Below are positions 14,468 to 21,644 of a stretch of 26,131 nt of DNA, piece by piece. How positions within the stretch are numbered: the stretch's first letter is position 1; each line of letters opens with the position of its first letter. The position numbers and the translations under genes were made by a program. The notes beneath the pieces were generated by a model that was not told the DNA's origin, did no database searches, and saw nothing but the letters and a program-made list of their open reading frames with translations. This DNA is from a virus: positions 1-26,131 of the IMG/VR virus record IMGVR_UViG_3300045044_000041; one strand, 5' to 3'.

Positions 14468-14688
14468 CAGGGTGGGGTGGTGACCGGCGTGCAGCCGCAC
14501 GTCGCGGTCGTCTGGTAGTAGGCCAGCAATTCTGCTTTGGCCTGATCGACGGTCTCAGCCGCGGGTTCGACCTCGACGCTATGGATCGCGCAATACACGC
14601 TGGTGTGCGGGCACTTCCAGGCCAGCACTTCGATACCGGGGCCGGTGCTGAGCTGGCTGTAGCCGGCGTTGTTGCTGCCTTCAGTCAT
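14467..14688 (-). CDS. 73-aa small Cys-containing protein
   Basis: Encodes 73 residues with Cys26, Cys33 and a CGC near 64-66 (AWKCPHTSVYCAIHSVEVEP; TATCGCTPV). It could bind metal or form disulfides. The ATG overlaps the methyltransferase stop (ATGA), and the stop overlaps the next gene's ribosome binding site. Location within the modification island suggests a linked role. No family is recognised. Confidence 0.6.
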   Translation of the reverse strand: MTEGSNNAGYSQLSTGPGIEVLAWKCPHTSVYCAIHSVEVEPAAETVDQAKAELLAYYQTTATCGCTPVTTPP

Positions 14689-15239
14689 GGTTTTATTGAG
14701 TCCAAACCCACTTGGTACCAGGCACCCACGGCCACCCGTGGGTCACGGAATCTATCGAATTCGCCCAGGACCTCGAAGCCCGCCCGCTGGAGCGCCCGTG
14801 CGAGCGTGGACCTGTCGTAGCCCCACTGGTGCCGACTCGCCTGGGCCGTCGAGAAGATGATCATCTCGTTGAGCTCGTCCAGGTCGCGCAGGTCGCGGTG
14901 GTGACCCGCGGGCCACTCGGCCGGTGCCGGCTCGTCGCTCACGTAGCGACGGAAACACTCGGCGATGTCCGGCACGAGGATGCCCAGTCGTCCCGCGGGC
15001 TCGAGCACGCGATAGCACTCACCCAGGAACTCGGCAGCCTCGCCACGGCTCAGGTGCTCGAGGAAGTGGCCGGCGTAGATCTCGCTGACGCTCTCGGTCG
15101 CCCACGGTAAGGGCGGCACGCGCAGCACCAGGTTGACGCCGGCATACGCCGTCTCGTCGACGTTGACCCAGCCCGGCATCCGCATGGGCAGGTCACCGCA
15201 GCCGATGTTCAGGCGCACCGTGCCGACGCTTATCGCCAC
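14685..15239 (-). CDS. SAM-dependent class I methyltransferase
   Basis: Encodes 184 residues from the GTG at 15239; a GTG at 15218 is an alternative. Motif I is VRLNIGCGDL with the following acidic strand GWVNVDE. A typical YAGHFLEHLSRGEAAEFLGE post-I region and VLEPAGRLGILVPD strand complete the Rossmann core. Such enzymes near glycosyltransferases methylate sugars or small acceptors. The gene overlaps the GT2 gene by 10 nt, so they are translated together. Substrate unknown; a role in capping or modifying the glycan added by the neighbours is inferred. Confidence 0.85.
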   Translation of the reverse strand: MAISVGTVRLNIGCGDLPMRMPGWVNVDETAYAGVNLVLRVPPLPWATESVSEIYAGHFLEHLSRGEAAEFLGECYRVLEPAGRLGILVPDIAECFRRYVSDEPAPAEWPAGHHRDLRDLDELNEMIIFSTAQASRHQWGYDRSTLARALQRAGFEVLGEFDRFRDPRVAVGAWYQVGLDSIKP

Positions 15240-15841
15240 CAGAGCTGCTCCGGCGTCGGTCGCGCGATGCTGATCACCTGGTCGACCCATGCCGCGTCGC
15301 CGGCGCTCAAGGCGCAGGCCTGCACCGCGGCGTCGTAATCCCCCTCGTAACGCAACCCCCAGGTCACTTTGTCGGCAATCCGGCGCGGCAGCACCATGCA
15401 GTCGGCGTCGATGTTGCCCAGCGTGAGCTGCTCGGGCGAGCGCCAGATCAGCTCGCCCCAGTACGCCTGCAGACGCAGAAAGATCGGCCGCACCCGCGGC
15501 TGCTCACGGGTCGCCACCTCGATGGCCGCCAGCGAATCCTCGGCGGCGATGTTGTCGTCCTGGGTGAACCAGACCCACGGCGCCGTCGCCTGTTTGGCGC
15601 CATACGTCCTTTGCGGCTGCCCGACGCAGTGCTGGCCAGCGTCGTGCTCGAGCCAGTCGTAGCCAGTGGCATGCACTCGCTCGCGCGCCTGCTCGAGGAG
15701 ATTCGTCCGCCCGCCATGGGTGTCACCCACGACCAGAACCTCGAGACCGGCACTCTCGGGCTGCGCGCGTAACGACTCGAGCGTCAGCGCGAGCGTTTCA
15801 CGTCCAACGGTCGGAATCACCACCGACAACCAGGGACTCAC
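15230..15841 (-). CDS. Family 2-like glycosyltransferase (GT-A fold)
   Basis: Encodes 203 residues. WLSVVIPTVGRETLALTLES at the N-terminus is the nucleotide-sugar binding start of GT2 enzymes, and WFTQDDNIAAEDSL (about 91-104) supplies the DxD-type metal site. The length is that of a bare catalytic domain without membrane helices, so it should act in the cytoplasm. The ATG/GTG region overlaps the tail terminator stop by 4 nt. Its place inside the head-tail operon means it is made late, with the virion proteins. Confidence 0.85.
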   Translation of the reverse strand: MSPWLSVVIPTVGRETLALTLESLRAQPESAGLEVLVVGDTHGGRTNLLEQARERVHATGYDWLEHDAGQHCVGQPQRTYGAKQATAPWVWFTQDDNIAAEDSLAAIEVATREQPRVRPIFLRLQAYWGELIWRSPEQLTLGNIDADCMVLPRRIADKVTWGLRYEGDYDAAVQACALSAGDAAWVDQVISIARPTPEQLWWR

Positions 15842-16269
15842 GTGAGCACCTCGATGCGCATGCTGGCGCCGAGGGCGGCCAGGCCGGCGATGTCGACGCG
15901 GCCATAGGCGCCGCCGCCGGTCGCGGTGGCATACGAGACCGTGCTGCCCAGTCGCGGATCCGCGTCAATCGCGGCTTTGATCGACTGCGCACCCGACGGG
16001 GCGAGGTAGGCGTTGAGCTCGTTCTGGGCGCGTCCGAACTGGGACTCGATGCCGACCAGGATCCAGATGTCGAAGTGCCAGCGCGTCGAGCCGCCGCCGT
16101 ATTGTTGGTCGTAGGTCCAATCGACGAGCCGCGGATACGCCATCGGGAAATTCGGCTTGTCGGGCTCGATGGCATATGCGCGCAATCCGCTGATGGTGGC
16201 CAGCACGCGCTGCAGGCCGTTAGTGATGTCCTGGATGGTCGGCTCGACGGCCAGCAGCTCGACGCTCAC
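15838..16269 (-). CDS. Tail terminator / tail completion protein
   Basis: Encodes 143 residues. Layout (IQDITNGLQRVLATISGLRA ... MAYPRLVDWTYD ... FDIWILVGIE) fits siphophage tail terminator proteins, which cap the tail tube and join it to the head. The order after connector and gp10-like genes is standard. The start is GTG overlapping the upstream stop (GTGA). Normally the tube gene would follow; here a four- to five-gene modification island intervenes. Confidence 0.72.
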   Translation of the reverse strand: MSVELLAVEPTIQDITNGLQRVLATISGLRAYAIEPDKPNFPMAYPRLVDWTYDQQYGGGSTRWHFDIWILVGIESQFGRAQNELNAYLAPSGAQSIKAAIDADPRLGSTVSYATATGGGAYGRVDIAGLAALGASMRIEVLT

Positions 16270-16796
16270 GGGTTGCCGGTCCAGAGCGGATTGCCTGCCC
16301 AGTAGGCCACCGTGCGCAGCCCGAGGCGGGCGAAGGCCGCGGTGATGCGCGCCCGATTGTGCTCGTAGGCCGGCAGCATGAACGGTCGCGGCGGAATGCC
16401 GCGACGGGCGATCGCCCGCGCCAGGGCGAAGGCTTCACCGCGGAGCGTGTTCTGGTTGACGCGCGCGCGGGGCGCGTGAAAATGCCGCTGCACCCAGCCG
16501 AGGAGGGCATCGACTGGCGGCATGCGCGCGCCCGCGCGGCGGCCGAACTCGACGAAGCGTCCGTAGCGCACGTCGGGTCCCACCTCCCCAACCAGACTCG
16601 GATACGTCCCCGTAATCCGACTGTTGATGCTGCCCGCCAGGCGGCGCGTGTCCTGGCGTACGTTCTGACGCGCGTCGGCTTCGATCAGCAGCAGGCTGGC
16701 CTGCAGCGTCAGCCGCATGTCGCGCTCCATCTGCTCGGGCGTGAGCTGCAAGCGCCTGAGAAAGGCGTCCCACTCGGGTCCGAGCTGCACGCTCAC
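16266..16796 (-). CDS. HK97 gp10-like head-tail joining protein
   Basis: Encodes 176 residues. A long N-terminal helix region (LRRLQLTPEQMERDMRLTLQ) is followed by VRQDTRRLAGSINSRITG and GPDVRYGRFVEFG, the signature 'G.LR.SI...G..YA..VEFG' pattern of gp10-type proteins. FMLPAYEHNRARI near the end also fits. It sits between the connector and terminator genes as usual. The start is GTG with a 4-nt overlap. Confidence 0.8.
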   Translation of the reverse strand: MSVQLGPEWDAFLRRLQLTPEQMERDMRLTLQASLLLIEADARQNVRQDTRRLAGSINSRITGTYPSLVGEVGPDVRYGRFVEFGRRAGARMPPVDALLGWVQRHFHAPRARVNQNTLRGEAFALARAIARRGIPPRPFMLPAYEHNRARITAAFARLGLRTVAYWAGNPLWTGNP

Positions 16797-17413
16797 ACCA
16801 GGACCCAGGTCTCCAGCGCGGGCCGGCCCGAGCCGCCGACCGTGACGTAGTTACTGAGCAGCGAGGCGATATCGGGGTCGACCGCCTGCAGTTGCGCGAG
16901 CTGGCCGGTCTGCGGCGCTTCCCACAGCGAAAACGGCGCGCTCGGCCGATGGAAGAACCGATTGGCCAGGATGATGTTGGCTTCCTTGACGCCCGCCGGC
17001 ACCGTGGCGCCATAGCCCCAGGTCCCGGTGACGCGGACCTGGTAGCCCGGCTGGAACCAAACCGTGGATATCGGCTTGATGCGGATCTGCAGGTAGCCGC
17101 CGTTGCCGGGCAGCAAAATCAGCGGATACAGGTCGTAGTCGGTGGCCGGCAGTTGTTCCGAGAACGTGGCATCGCCGTGCTGGTCGATTTCCACGAGGCT
17201 GACGCTCTGCACGTCGGGCACGTCCAGCACGTCGTTGTCGTAGGCCAGGAACAGTTTGGGCGACGCGCTGGTGTCGACGGGACTGAAGGTGCGTCCCGTG
17301 TAGGAGACGATCCAGTCCGCGGCGGCATCCAGCGCGCGCTGCAGGTCGACATCCGACGTGGTGTCGGTGATGCCGATGGCTTCCTTGAACTCGGCGAGGG
17401 TGACGAAGCTCAC
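16793..17413 (-). CDS. Head-tail connector protein (gp6-like)
   Basis: Encodes 206 residues. FVTLAEFKEAIGITDTTSDV, then LDAAADWIVSYTGRTF, is the conserved start of connector proteins that form a ring under the portal. The region ILANRFFHRPSAPF resembles the end of the helical core. The start is GTG, overlapping the tiny Pro/Glu gene by 4 nt (GTGA). Confidence 0.82.
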   Translation of the reverse strand: MSFVTLAEFKEAIGITDTTSDVDLQRALDAAADWIVSYTGRTFSPVDTSASPKLFLAYDNDVLDVPDVQSVSLVEIDQHGDATFSEQLPATDYDLYPLILLPGNGGYLQIRIKPISTVWFQPGYQVRVTGTWGYGATVPAGVKEANIILANRFFHRPSAPFSLWEAPQTGQLAQLQAVDPDIASLLSNYVTVGGSGRPALETWVLV

Positions 17414-17499
17414 GCGGGCGGAACGGGCTCCGGCTCGGGCTCCGGTTGGGGCTCGGGCTCAGGATCGGGTTGCGGTGGCGGATTGGGCTCGTACTGCAT
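17410..17499 (-). CDS. 29-aa Pro/Glu-repeat peptide after the capsid gene
   Basis: The ATG directly follows the capsid stop codon (CTA at 17500-17502 on the plus strand), and the TGA overlaps the connector's GTG (GTGA). The product is MQYEPNPPPQ followed by alternating Pro-Glu/Gln pairs (PEPEPQPEPEPEP), expected to be a stiff extended rod. Exact fit between two structural genes supports translation. It could be a spacer leader for coupling, a virion decoration peptide or a chaperone-binding peptide; none can be shown. Confidence 0.5.
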   Translation of the reverse strand: MQYEPNPPPQPDPEPEPQPEPEPEPVPPA

Positions 17500-18861
17500 C
17501 TAGGTGACTCCAGTGACACGCGCAAAGGCGGTCGGCCGCCACACGATGAACGCGGCGCGGAGCTCGGCCAGGATCGTCTGCATGTTCCTGATGAAGTTGT
17601 CATTCACCAGGCCGACGCGGATATTCGACTGTTCGCGATCGAACAGCGTGCAGCCCATGGCGAAGTCGCCGACGAGCGCCGTGCCCTGCGGGATCGCCTC
17701 GGATTCGACCACCGGCAGACCCCAGGCCGTGTTGGCGCCAGTCATGCTGGGCGGACCCATCATGTAGCCGCCGAGTGTGGCTGAGGCGACGTTCTCGCGC
17801 GATAGCCTGGCCGTCTGCCAGTTGTACGGGTGCATGACGATGGCGTTCGGCCGCGCGTGCCCAACAACCCGCACCATCGTGCGCGCCTTGAAGACGGCAT
17901 CCAGCGTGCTGTCGGTGCCGAGTGGCTGGTTGCCGATGCCGGCGTTCAGGATACCCGTGAAGTTCTCGCCCGTCCCATCGCCACTGACGATCTGCGTTTC
18001 CAGGGTGAGGGTCAGGCCGAGCAACAGGCGCGAGTTGATGATGCCGCGGATCTGCGGCGCGTCGTTCAGGGCGTTGTTGGTGACCGGGATCCAGTGCGCC
18101 ATCGTGTGCACGTTGGTGGTCATGGCCTGATACGTCAGCGCCGACTCGGGCTTGGTGCCCGTGGTGCCCGTCGAAACGGTCGCTTCAGGCGTGGGCGCCG
18201 CGGCGTTGGTGAAGGCGGTCTCACGCACCCACTCGACCACGTTGGAGTCGGTGCCCAGGCGTGGGATCAGGTCCAGCACGTTGATCTCGCGCTGCAGAAT
18301 GCTGACGACGCCGGGCTGGATGTCCGGGAAGACCATCGCGCCGGCCGAGCCGCTGCCCGAGTTGATGATCGTTTTCTGCTCCAGCGCCCGCTGCCAGCTA
18401 ATCAGGCTCGTGCCGTTGGCCAGCATGACAGCGAACTCGTTGCGGTGCAGCGATGACTCGAACCTGCCGGATTTTCTGAGCTGATTCCACTCGGCCGAGC
18501 GCACGAACTGATCGCCAGGGCTGAGCAGCTGCGGGGCCTGGTTGTTTGGTTGGACGTGGTTGTTCTGTGGGCGCGAGTACAGGTCCAGGCCGCTCGAGAC
18601 ACGCTGTTTGCGGTCCAGCGCATCGCGGAGCCGGCCCTCGTATTCGACGAGCGCATCGACGGTCAGCAGGTGGCGTTTGACCTGGTGCTCGTCCTCGGCG
18701 TCGGTGATCAGACCGTCATAGCGGCGCTCGATGGCCTCGGCTTTCTCGTACTGGTCTTTGAGGTTGGCCTGCACCTCGGCCAGCACCATGTTGCCGATCT
18801 GTTCCTTGGTAAACAGGGGCTCGGGCTTGTAGGTCGATTCGACGGTTCCATTCGTGCTCAT
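17500..18861 (-). CDS. Major capsid protein, HK97 fold
   Basis: Encodes 453 residues from the ATG overlapping the protease stop (ATGA). Residues about 15-100 are charged and helical (KDQYEKAEAIERRYDGLITD; LVEYEGRLRDALDRKQRV), the delta domain that acts as scaffold and is removed on maturation. The rest shows the HK97 layout: IISREIN-like strand (VSILQREINVLDLIPRLG), WIPVTNNAL E-loop neighbourhood, and LPVVESEAIPQGTALVGDF near the end. No separate scaffold gene is present, consistent with the delta domain. Likely the most abundant virion protein and a candidate target of the glycosyltransferases. Confidence 0.93.
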   Translation of the reverse strand: MSTNGTVESTYKPEPLFTKEQIGNMVLAEVQANLKDQYEKAEAIERRYDGLITDAEDEHQVKRHLLTVDALVEYEGRLRDALDRKQRVSSGLDLYSRPQNNHVQPNNQAPQLLSPGDQFVRSAEWNQLRKSGRFESSLHRNEFAVMLANGTSLISWQRALEQKTIINSGSGSAGAMVFPDIQPGVVSILQREINVLDLIPRLGTDSNVVEWVRETAFTNAAAPTPEATVSTGTTGTKPESALTYQAMTTNVHTMAHWIPVTNNALNDAPQIRGIINSRLLLGLTLTLETQIVSGDGTGENFTGILNAGIGNQPLGTDSTLDAVFKARTMVRVVGHARPNAIVMHPYNWQTARLSRENVASATLGGYMMGPPSMTGANTAWGLPVVESEAIPQGTALVGDFAMGCTLFDREQSNIRVGLVNDNFIRNMQTILAELRAAFIVWRPTAFARVTGVT

Positions 18862-19415
18862 ACGGGCTCCAGGAGGTGCAAGCGCTCGAGACGACGGCGA
18901 GCAATGCCGAGTCTCAACGCGGTGACGGTGGGCCCGGTAGCAACGGGCAGATCTGCCCGCGCCGCCGCCTTGATCGCGGTGACGCGGGCCTCCTCGTTCA
19001 TCGGCAGGGAGACGAGGGAGATCTCGAGCAGGTCGACGGCGCTGAGCTGCCGCACGCCGTCTGGGGTCAGGCTTTTTTCGGACGGCAGGTAGCCGATCGA
19101 CATCGAGTCGATGGCGCCATCCTTCAGCAGTTGATAGGCGTCCTGACCGCGGGCGGTCTTGCTGAGCTTGAACTGACCATGCAGGCCGCGGTCGTCCTCT
19201 TCGAGGTCGACGACTTTGCCAATAGGCTCGGTGATGTCGTGCTGCCACAGCAGCTTGGGTACGCGCCGTGCGAGAGACTTCCGGAAGGCGCCGCGCAGGA
19301 CAACGTCACCACCCTCGTCGACGTTGCCGAAGGTGCTGGCGTAGCCGCTGAACGACCAGCCGTCTTCGCGCGCCTTCACCTCCTCGAGCTCGAAGGTGAC
19401 TGCTTTGTAGTCCAC
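18858..19415 (-). CDS. Prohead maturation protease (HK97 family)
   Basis: Encodes 185 residues. FSGYASTFGNVDEGGDVVLR is the family's opening block. Candidate catalytic residues are His59 (LLWQHD), Ser106 (DSMSIGY) and Glu131 (LLEISLVSLPMN). The enzyme is packed into the prohead and cuts capsid delta domains before DNA filling. The start is GTG. It is preceded by the only notable gap in the head operon (19416-19486), which contains two tandem hairpins. The stop overlaps the capsid ATG. Confidence 0.92.
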   Translation of the reverse strand: MDYKAVTFELEEVKAREDGWSFSGYASTFGNVDEGGDVVLRGAFRKSLARRVPKLLWQHDITEPIGKVVDLEEDDRGLHGQFKLSKTARGQDAYQLLKDGAIDSMSIGYLPSEKSLTPDGVRQLSAVDLLEISLVSLPMNEEARVTAIKAAARADLPVATGPTVTALRLGIARRRLERLHLLEPV

Positions 19416-19436
19416 GCCGCGACCCCACCGCGCACT

Positions 19437-19481
19437 GGGGCTCGGCGGCCCTCTCGCGCAGCTAGGGGCTCTGCGGCCCTC
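19437..19481 (-). promoter_or_regulatory. Two tandem 17-nt repeats forming hairpins upstream of the protease gene
   Basis: On the minus strand, GAGGGCCGCAGAGCCCC (19465-19481) and GAGGGCCGCCGAGCCCC (19437-19453) differ at one base and are 28 bases apart. Each can fold as GGGC-(6-nt loop)-GCCC. They lie between the Com-like gene stop and the protease GTG, with the second ending 21 nt before that start. Spacing suits a protein-bound mRNA control element. Confidence 0.5.
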
Positions 19482-19486
19482 GACGA

Positions 19487-19639
19487 CTACCTGGCCGTAG
19501 TTTGGGGCTTAACTTTCTTGGGGTCAAGATGCACAACTTTGAGGCCCATGCACGTGCGGCATACGGTCTTGACGTTGCCGGCGGGTGCATCCGACTGAAA
19601 CAGCAGCCGATTGCACTGGGGGCAGCGATAGTCCTTCAC
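19487..19639 (-). CDS. Com-like small zinc-finger protein
   Basis: Encodes 50 residues from the GTG that overlaps the glycosyltransferase stop (GTGA); a longer reading from 19690 is less likely. YRCPQCNRLLF (Cys6, Cys9) and VCRTCMGL (Cys27, Cys30) form a four-Cys zinc site resembling phage Mu Com, which binds mRNA and switches on translation of the mom DNA-modification gene. No mom-like gene lies next to it here. It may regulate neighbouring genes or serve another RNA- or DNA-binding role. Confidence 0.72.
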   Translation of the reverse strand: MKDYRCPQCNRLLFQSDAPAGNVKTVCRTCMGLKVVHLDPKKVKPQTTAR

Positions 19640-20724
19640 GCCGCAACTTGCCTGTAGCACTGGATGATGCGACTCCATGCCCGCGGCCACTCGAGCACGT
19701 TGGTGCTCAGAGCGTGTTCGGTCGCCACCCGTCGCCGCTGGGCTTTCCAGAGCCGGCGGCGCAGCTCGCAGTCATCGACCAGCTCGAGCAGCGCGTCGGT
19801 CCATTCGGCGGCGGTCTCGGCGACCAGCGCGTCCTGTTCGGGGGCGACGACAGGCCCGTACAGGGTGGGCGAGACGACCGAGACCGCGCCGGCCAGGGTG
19901 AACTCCCAGAGTTTGATGGGTGTCTTGCAGCGGTTGAAGTGTGACGGCGCCACGCTACAGCACGCGATGTCAACGTTCTTGAGTCCGCGCGGGTAGTCGG
20001 CGGCGCGCATCCAGGGGATGACGTACAGCCGCTCGGCCGGCACGGCCTGGGCGAGCTCGGGGGTGACGAAGCCCTGAATCACGAAGTTCACGTGTGGACG
20101 TGTACGCGCAATGGTTGCCCAGGCTTCGGCGACCGGCAGCAGGTCCTCGGCGTAGCGCGTCCCGCCAGCCCAACCGATCGTGAGTGGCGGCACTGCGCGC
20201 GGACTGCCGCGCAGCACGCGACGGAACCAGGCCACGTCAATGGCATTGGGCACCACCTCGACCGGCACGTCGGTGTACTGATTGACCACCTCGGCGAGCG
20301 TCTCGCTGCTGGTGATGACGCCGTCGCACAGTCGGACGGCCGCGATGCGGTCGCGACGATCCTGCTCGAGCCGCTCGAGCGTTTTGGACTGTTGCAGTGT
20401 GGCGTGCAATCTGGCCTCGATCTGTGGCGATAGCAGGTCGTCGTCGAGGTCGTAAATCACAGCCAGGTCAGTGCGATGAAGTGAATCGATGAAGGCGCGC
20501 GCGTATCGCTGGTCCTGCCATGACAGCCGCGGCAGGATGACCGCCTCGAGCCGCGTGGCCGCCAGATAGGTCCATTCCGAGGTGCCGAGGCGGGGATCGT
20601 CCTTGGAGCACCACCAGGCCGCGTAGCCGCGGTGCTCGAGCTCGGCGAACGGGAGCCAGACGCGCCAGAGCGTGCAGCCATCCTCTTCGCCGGTGAGCGC
20701 CAGGACGCGCGGCCCCTTGATCAC
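19636..20724 (-). CDS. GT-B (GT4-like) glycosyltransferase
   Basis: Encodes 362 residues. VIYDLDDDLLSPQIEARL marks a group of GT-B enzymes, and VEVVPNAIDVAWF, TIGWAGGTRYAEDLLPV and NRCKTPIKLWEFTLAGAVSV give the C-terminal donor-binding fold, including the acidic residue of the E-x7-E type site. No membrane helix, so cytoplasmic. The start is GTG, overlapping the 41-aa gene (GTGA). It lies between MuF-like and Com-like genes in the head module, separate from the other two glycosyltransferases. Confidence 0.87.
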   Translation of the reverse strand: MIKGPRVLALTGEEDGCTLWRVWLPFAELEHRGYAAWWCSKDDPRLGTSEWTYLAATRLEAVILPRLSWQDQRYARAFIDSLHRTDLAVIYDLDDDLLSPQIEARLHATLQQSKTLERLEQDRRDRIAAVRLCDGVITSSETLAEVVNQYTDVPVEVVPNAIDVAWFRRVLRGSPRAVPPLTIGWAGGTRYAEDLLPVAEAWATIARTRPHVNFVIQGFVTPELAQAVPAERLYVIPWMRAADYPRGLKNVDIACCSVAPSHFNRCKTPIKLWEFTLAGAVSVVSPTLYGPVVAPEQDALVAETAAEWTDALLELVDDCELRRRLWKAQRRRVATEHALSTNVLEWPRAWSRIIQCYRQVAA

Positions 20725-20846
20725 TTGCGCCGCTTTTTGACGCGGGTCGGCAGCTTGCCTTTATTGGCGAAATGATGCCGTCTGACCCACGCGTGCCCGA
20801 ACTTCCAGTTCAAAAACGCGCGTTGTTTCTGGGACCTGGCTGGCAT
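20721..20846 (-). CDS. 41-aa basic head-module protein
   Basis: Starts with ATG inside the MuF stop (TGATG) and ends inside the next gene's GTG (GTGA). The product is strongly basic (MPARSQKQRAFLNWKFGHAW; KLPTRVKKRRK). Small proteins beginning PARS-x-x-Q are common beside phage head genes and probably bind DNA or capsid parts; function unproven. Confidence 0.65.
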   Translation of the reverse strand: MPARSQKQRAFLNWKFGHAWVRRHHFANKGKLPTRVKKRRK

Positions 20847-21421
20847 CAGATCACTCCTTCCCGCACGACGGGGACGACGACCAGCGTGCAATTGGGATGG
20901 TTCAGTTGTGGACGATCGGTAATGGGAACCACGGTGTTGTTGCGCGCGCAGCAGGCCTCATCCCACTCGCAGCCGTCGATGATGCGCACGTGGTCGACCA
21001 GGCCGCTGGCGGCGTAGCGGTTCAGCGCCGACTCGTTCTGCGCGTGCTGCAGCTCGGTGCGCGCGATCATGTCGGCGCGGCCCTTCCAGGTCTCCGAGTA
21101 GAGCCCATCCACGCCGTGGTAGCCGATGTCGGCGCGACCGTGGGCGATGTCGTACGTTGAGAGTCCGAGCGCCTGCCCTACCCGCAGTTGCTCGGCGATG
21201 TTCTGGCGCGTGGTCTCATCAATGCGGACCACGCGCTGGGCAGCGTCCCTGAGCAGGGCGTTGACGTCGGCGTCGTGCACGCGGAACTGCTCGTCCATGC
21301 CGAACAGGCGAATCAGTGCCGCCTGCACCGCGGTGAGCATCTGCAGGTAGCGCTGCTCGAGAATGGCGTACAGCCGCGCCCGCTCGTCGTCCGAGTGGTA
21401 GATCTCGTTGACGTCAGGCAC
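20846..21421 (-). CDS. MuF-like minor head protein
   Basis: Encodes 191 residues. RADMIARTELQHAQNESALN (115-134) followed by Cys151, Cys157/158 and HPNC (175-178) is the core of the Mu gpF head morphogenesis family. These bind the portal and enter the prohead. At 191 residues it is a short version, lacking a C-terminal toxin or enzyme extension sometimes present. The start is GTG in the junction GTGCCTGA shared with the preceding small gene. Confidence 0.88.
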   Translation of the reverse strand: MPDVNEIYHSDDERARLYAILEQRYLQMLTAVQAALIRLFGMDEQFRVHDADVNALLRDAAQRVVRIDETTRQNIAEQLRVGQALGLSTYDIAHGRADIGYHGVDGLYSETWKGRADMIARTELQHAQNESALNRYAASGLVDHVRIIDGCEWDEACCARNNTVVPITDRPQLNHPNCTLVVVPVVREGVI

Positions 21422-21644
21422 CAGGGTGTCTGCCTAGGGGACCCATCGTATTGACCCACGGCACGTATTTTCCGTCTTCGCCGATCACCATGATCCCGGA
21501 ACGGCTGATGAACCGAGTTCTGCCGCCAAGCACAAATGACTGACAAGTGCACACTCTGCAGTGGTGATCGTCCTCGTCGTGGTCGTCACCGCGATGTCGG
21601 CACATACAGACCTTCCACGGGAGCATCGCTGGTCTATCAGGCAT
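21414..21644 (-). CDS. 76-aa Cys/His-rich small protein between portal and MuF genes
   Basis: The ATG overlaps the portal stop through ATGCCTGA, and the stop overlaps the MuF start through GTGCCTGA. Residues 13-34 contain C-x-C, an acidic/His run (RGDDHDEDDHH) and C-x-x-C-x-C, a likely metal-binding knot. The later part (RSGIMVIGEDGKYVPWVN) is beta-like. Exact coupling on both sides supports a real gene. It may be a head assembly factor. No family is recognised. Confidence 0.65.
   Translation of the reverse strand: MPDRPAMLPWKVCMCRHRGDDHDEDDHHCRVCTCQSFVLGGRTRFISRSGIMVIGEDGKYVPWVNTMGPLGRHPGA

Noticed and set aside
19249-19415. Reading of the capsid frame starting inside the protease gene (from 19248)
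   Set aside because: The stretch upstream of 18861 is the protease gene read in another frame; the ATGA junction at 18858-18861 gives the true capsid start.
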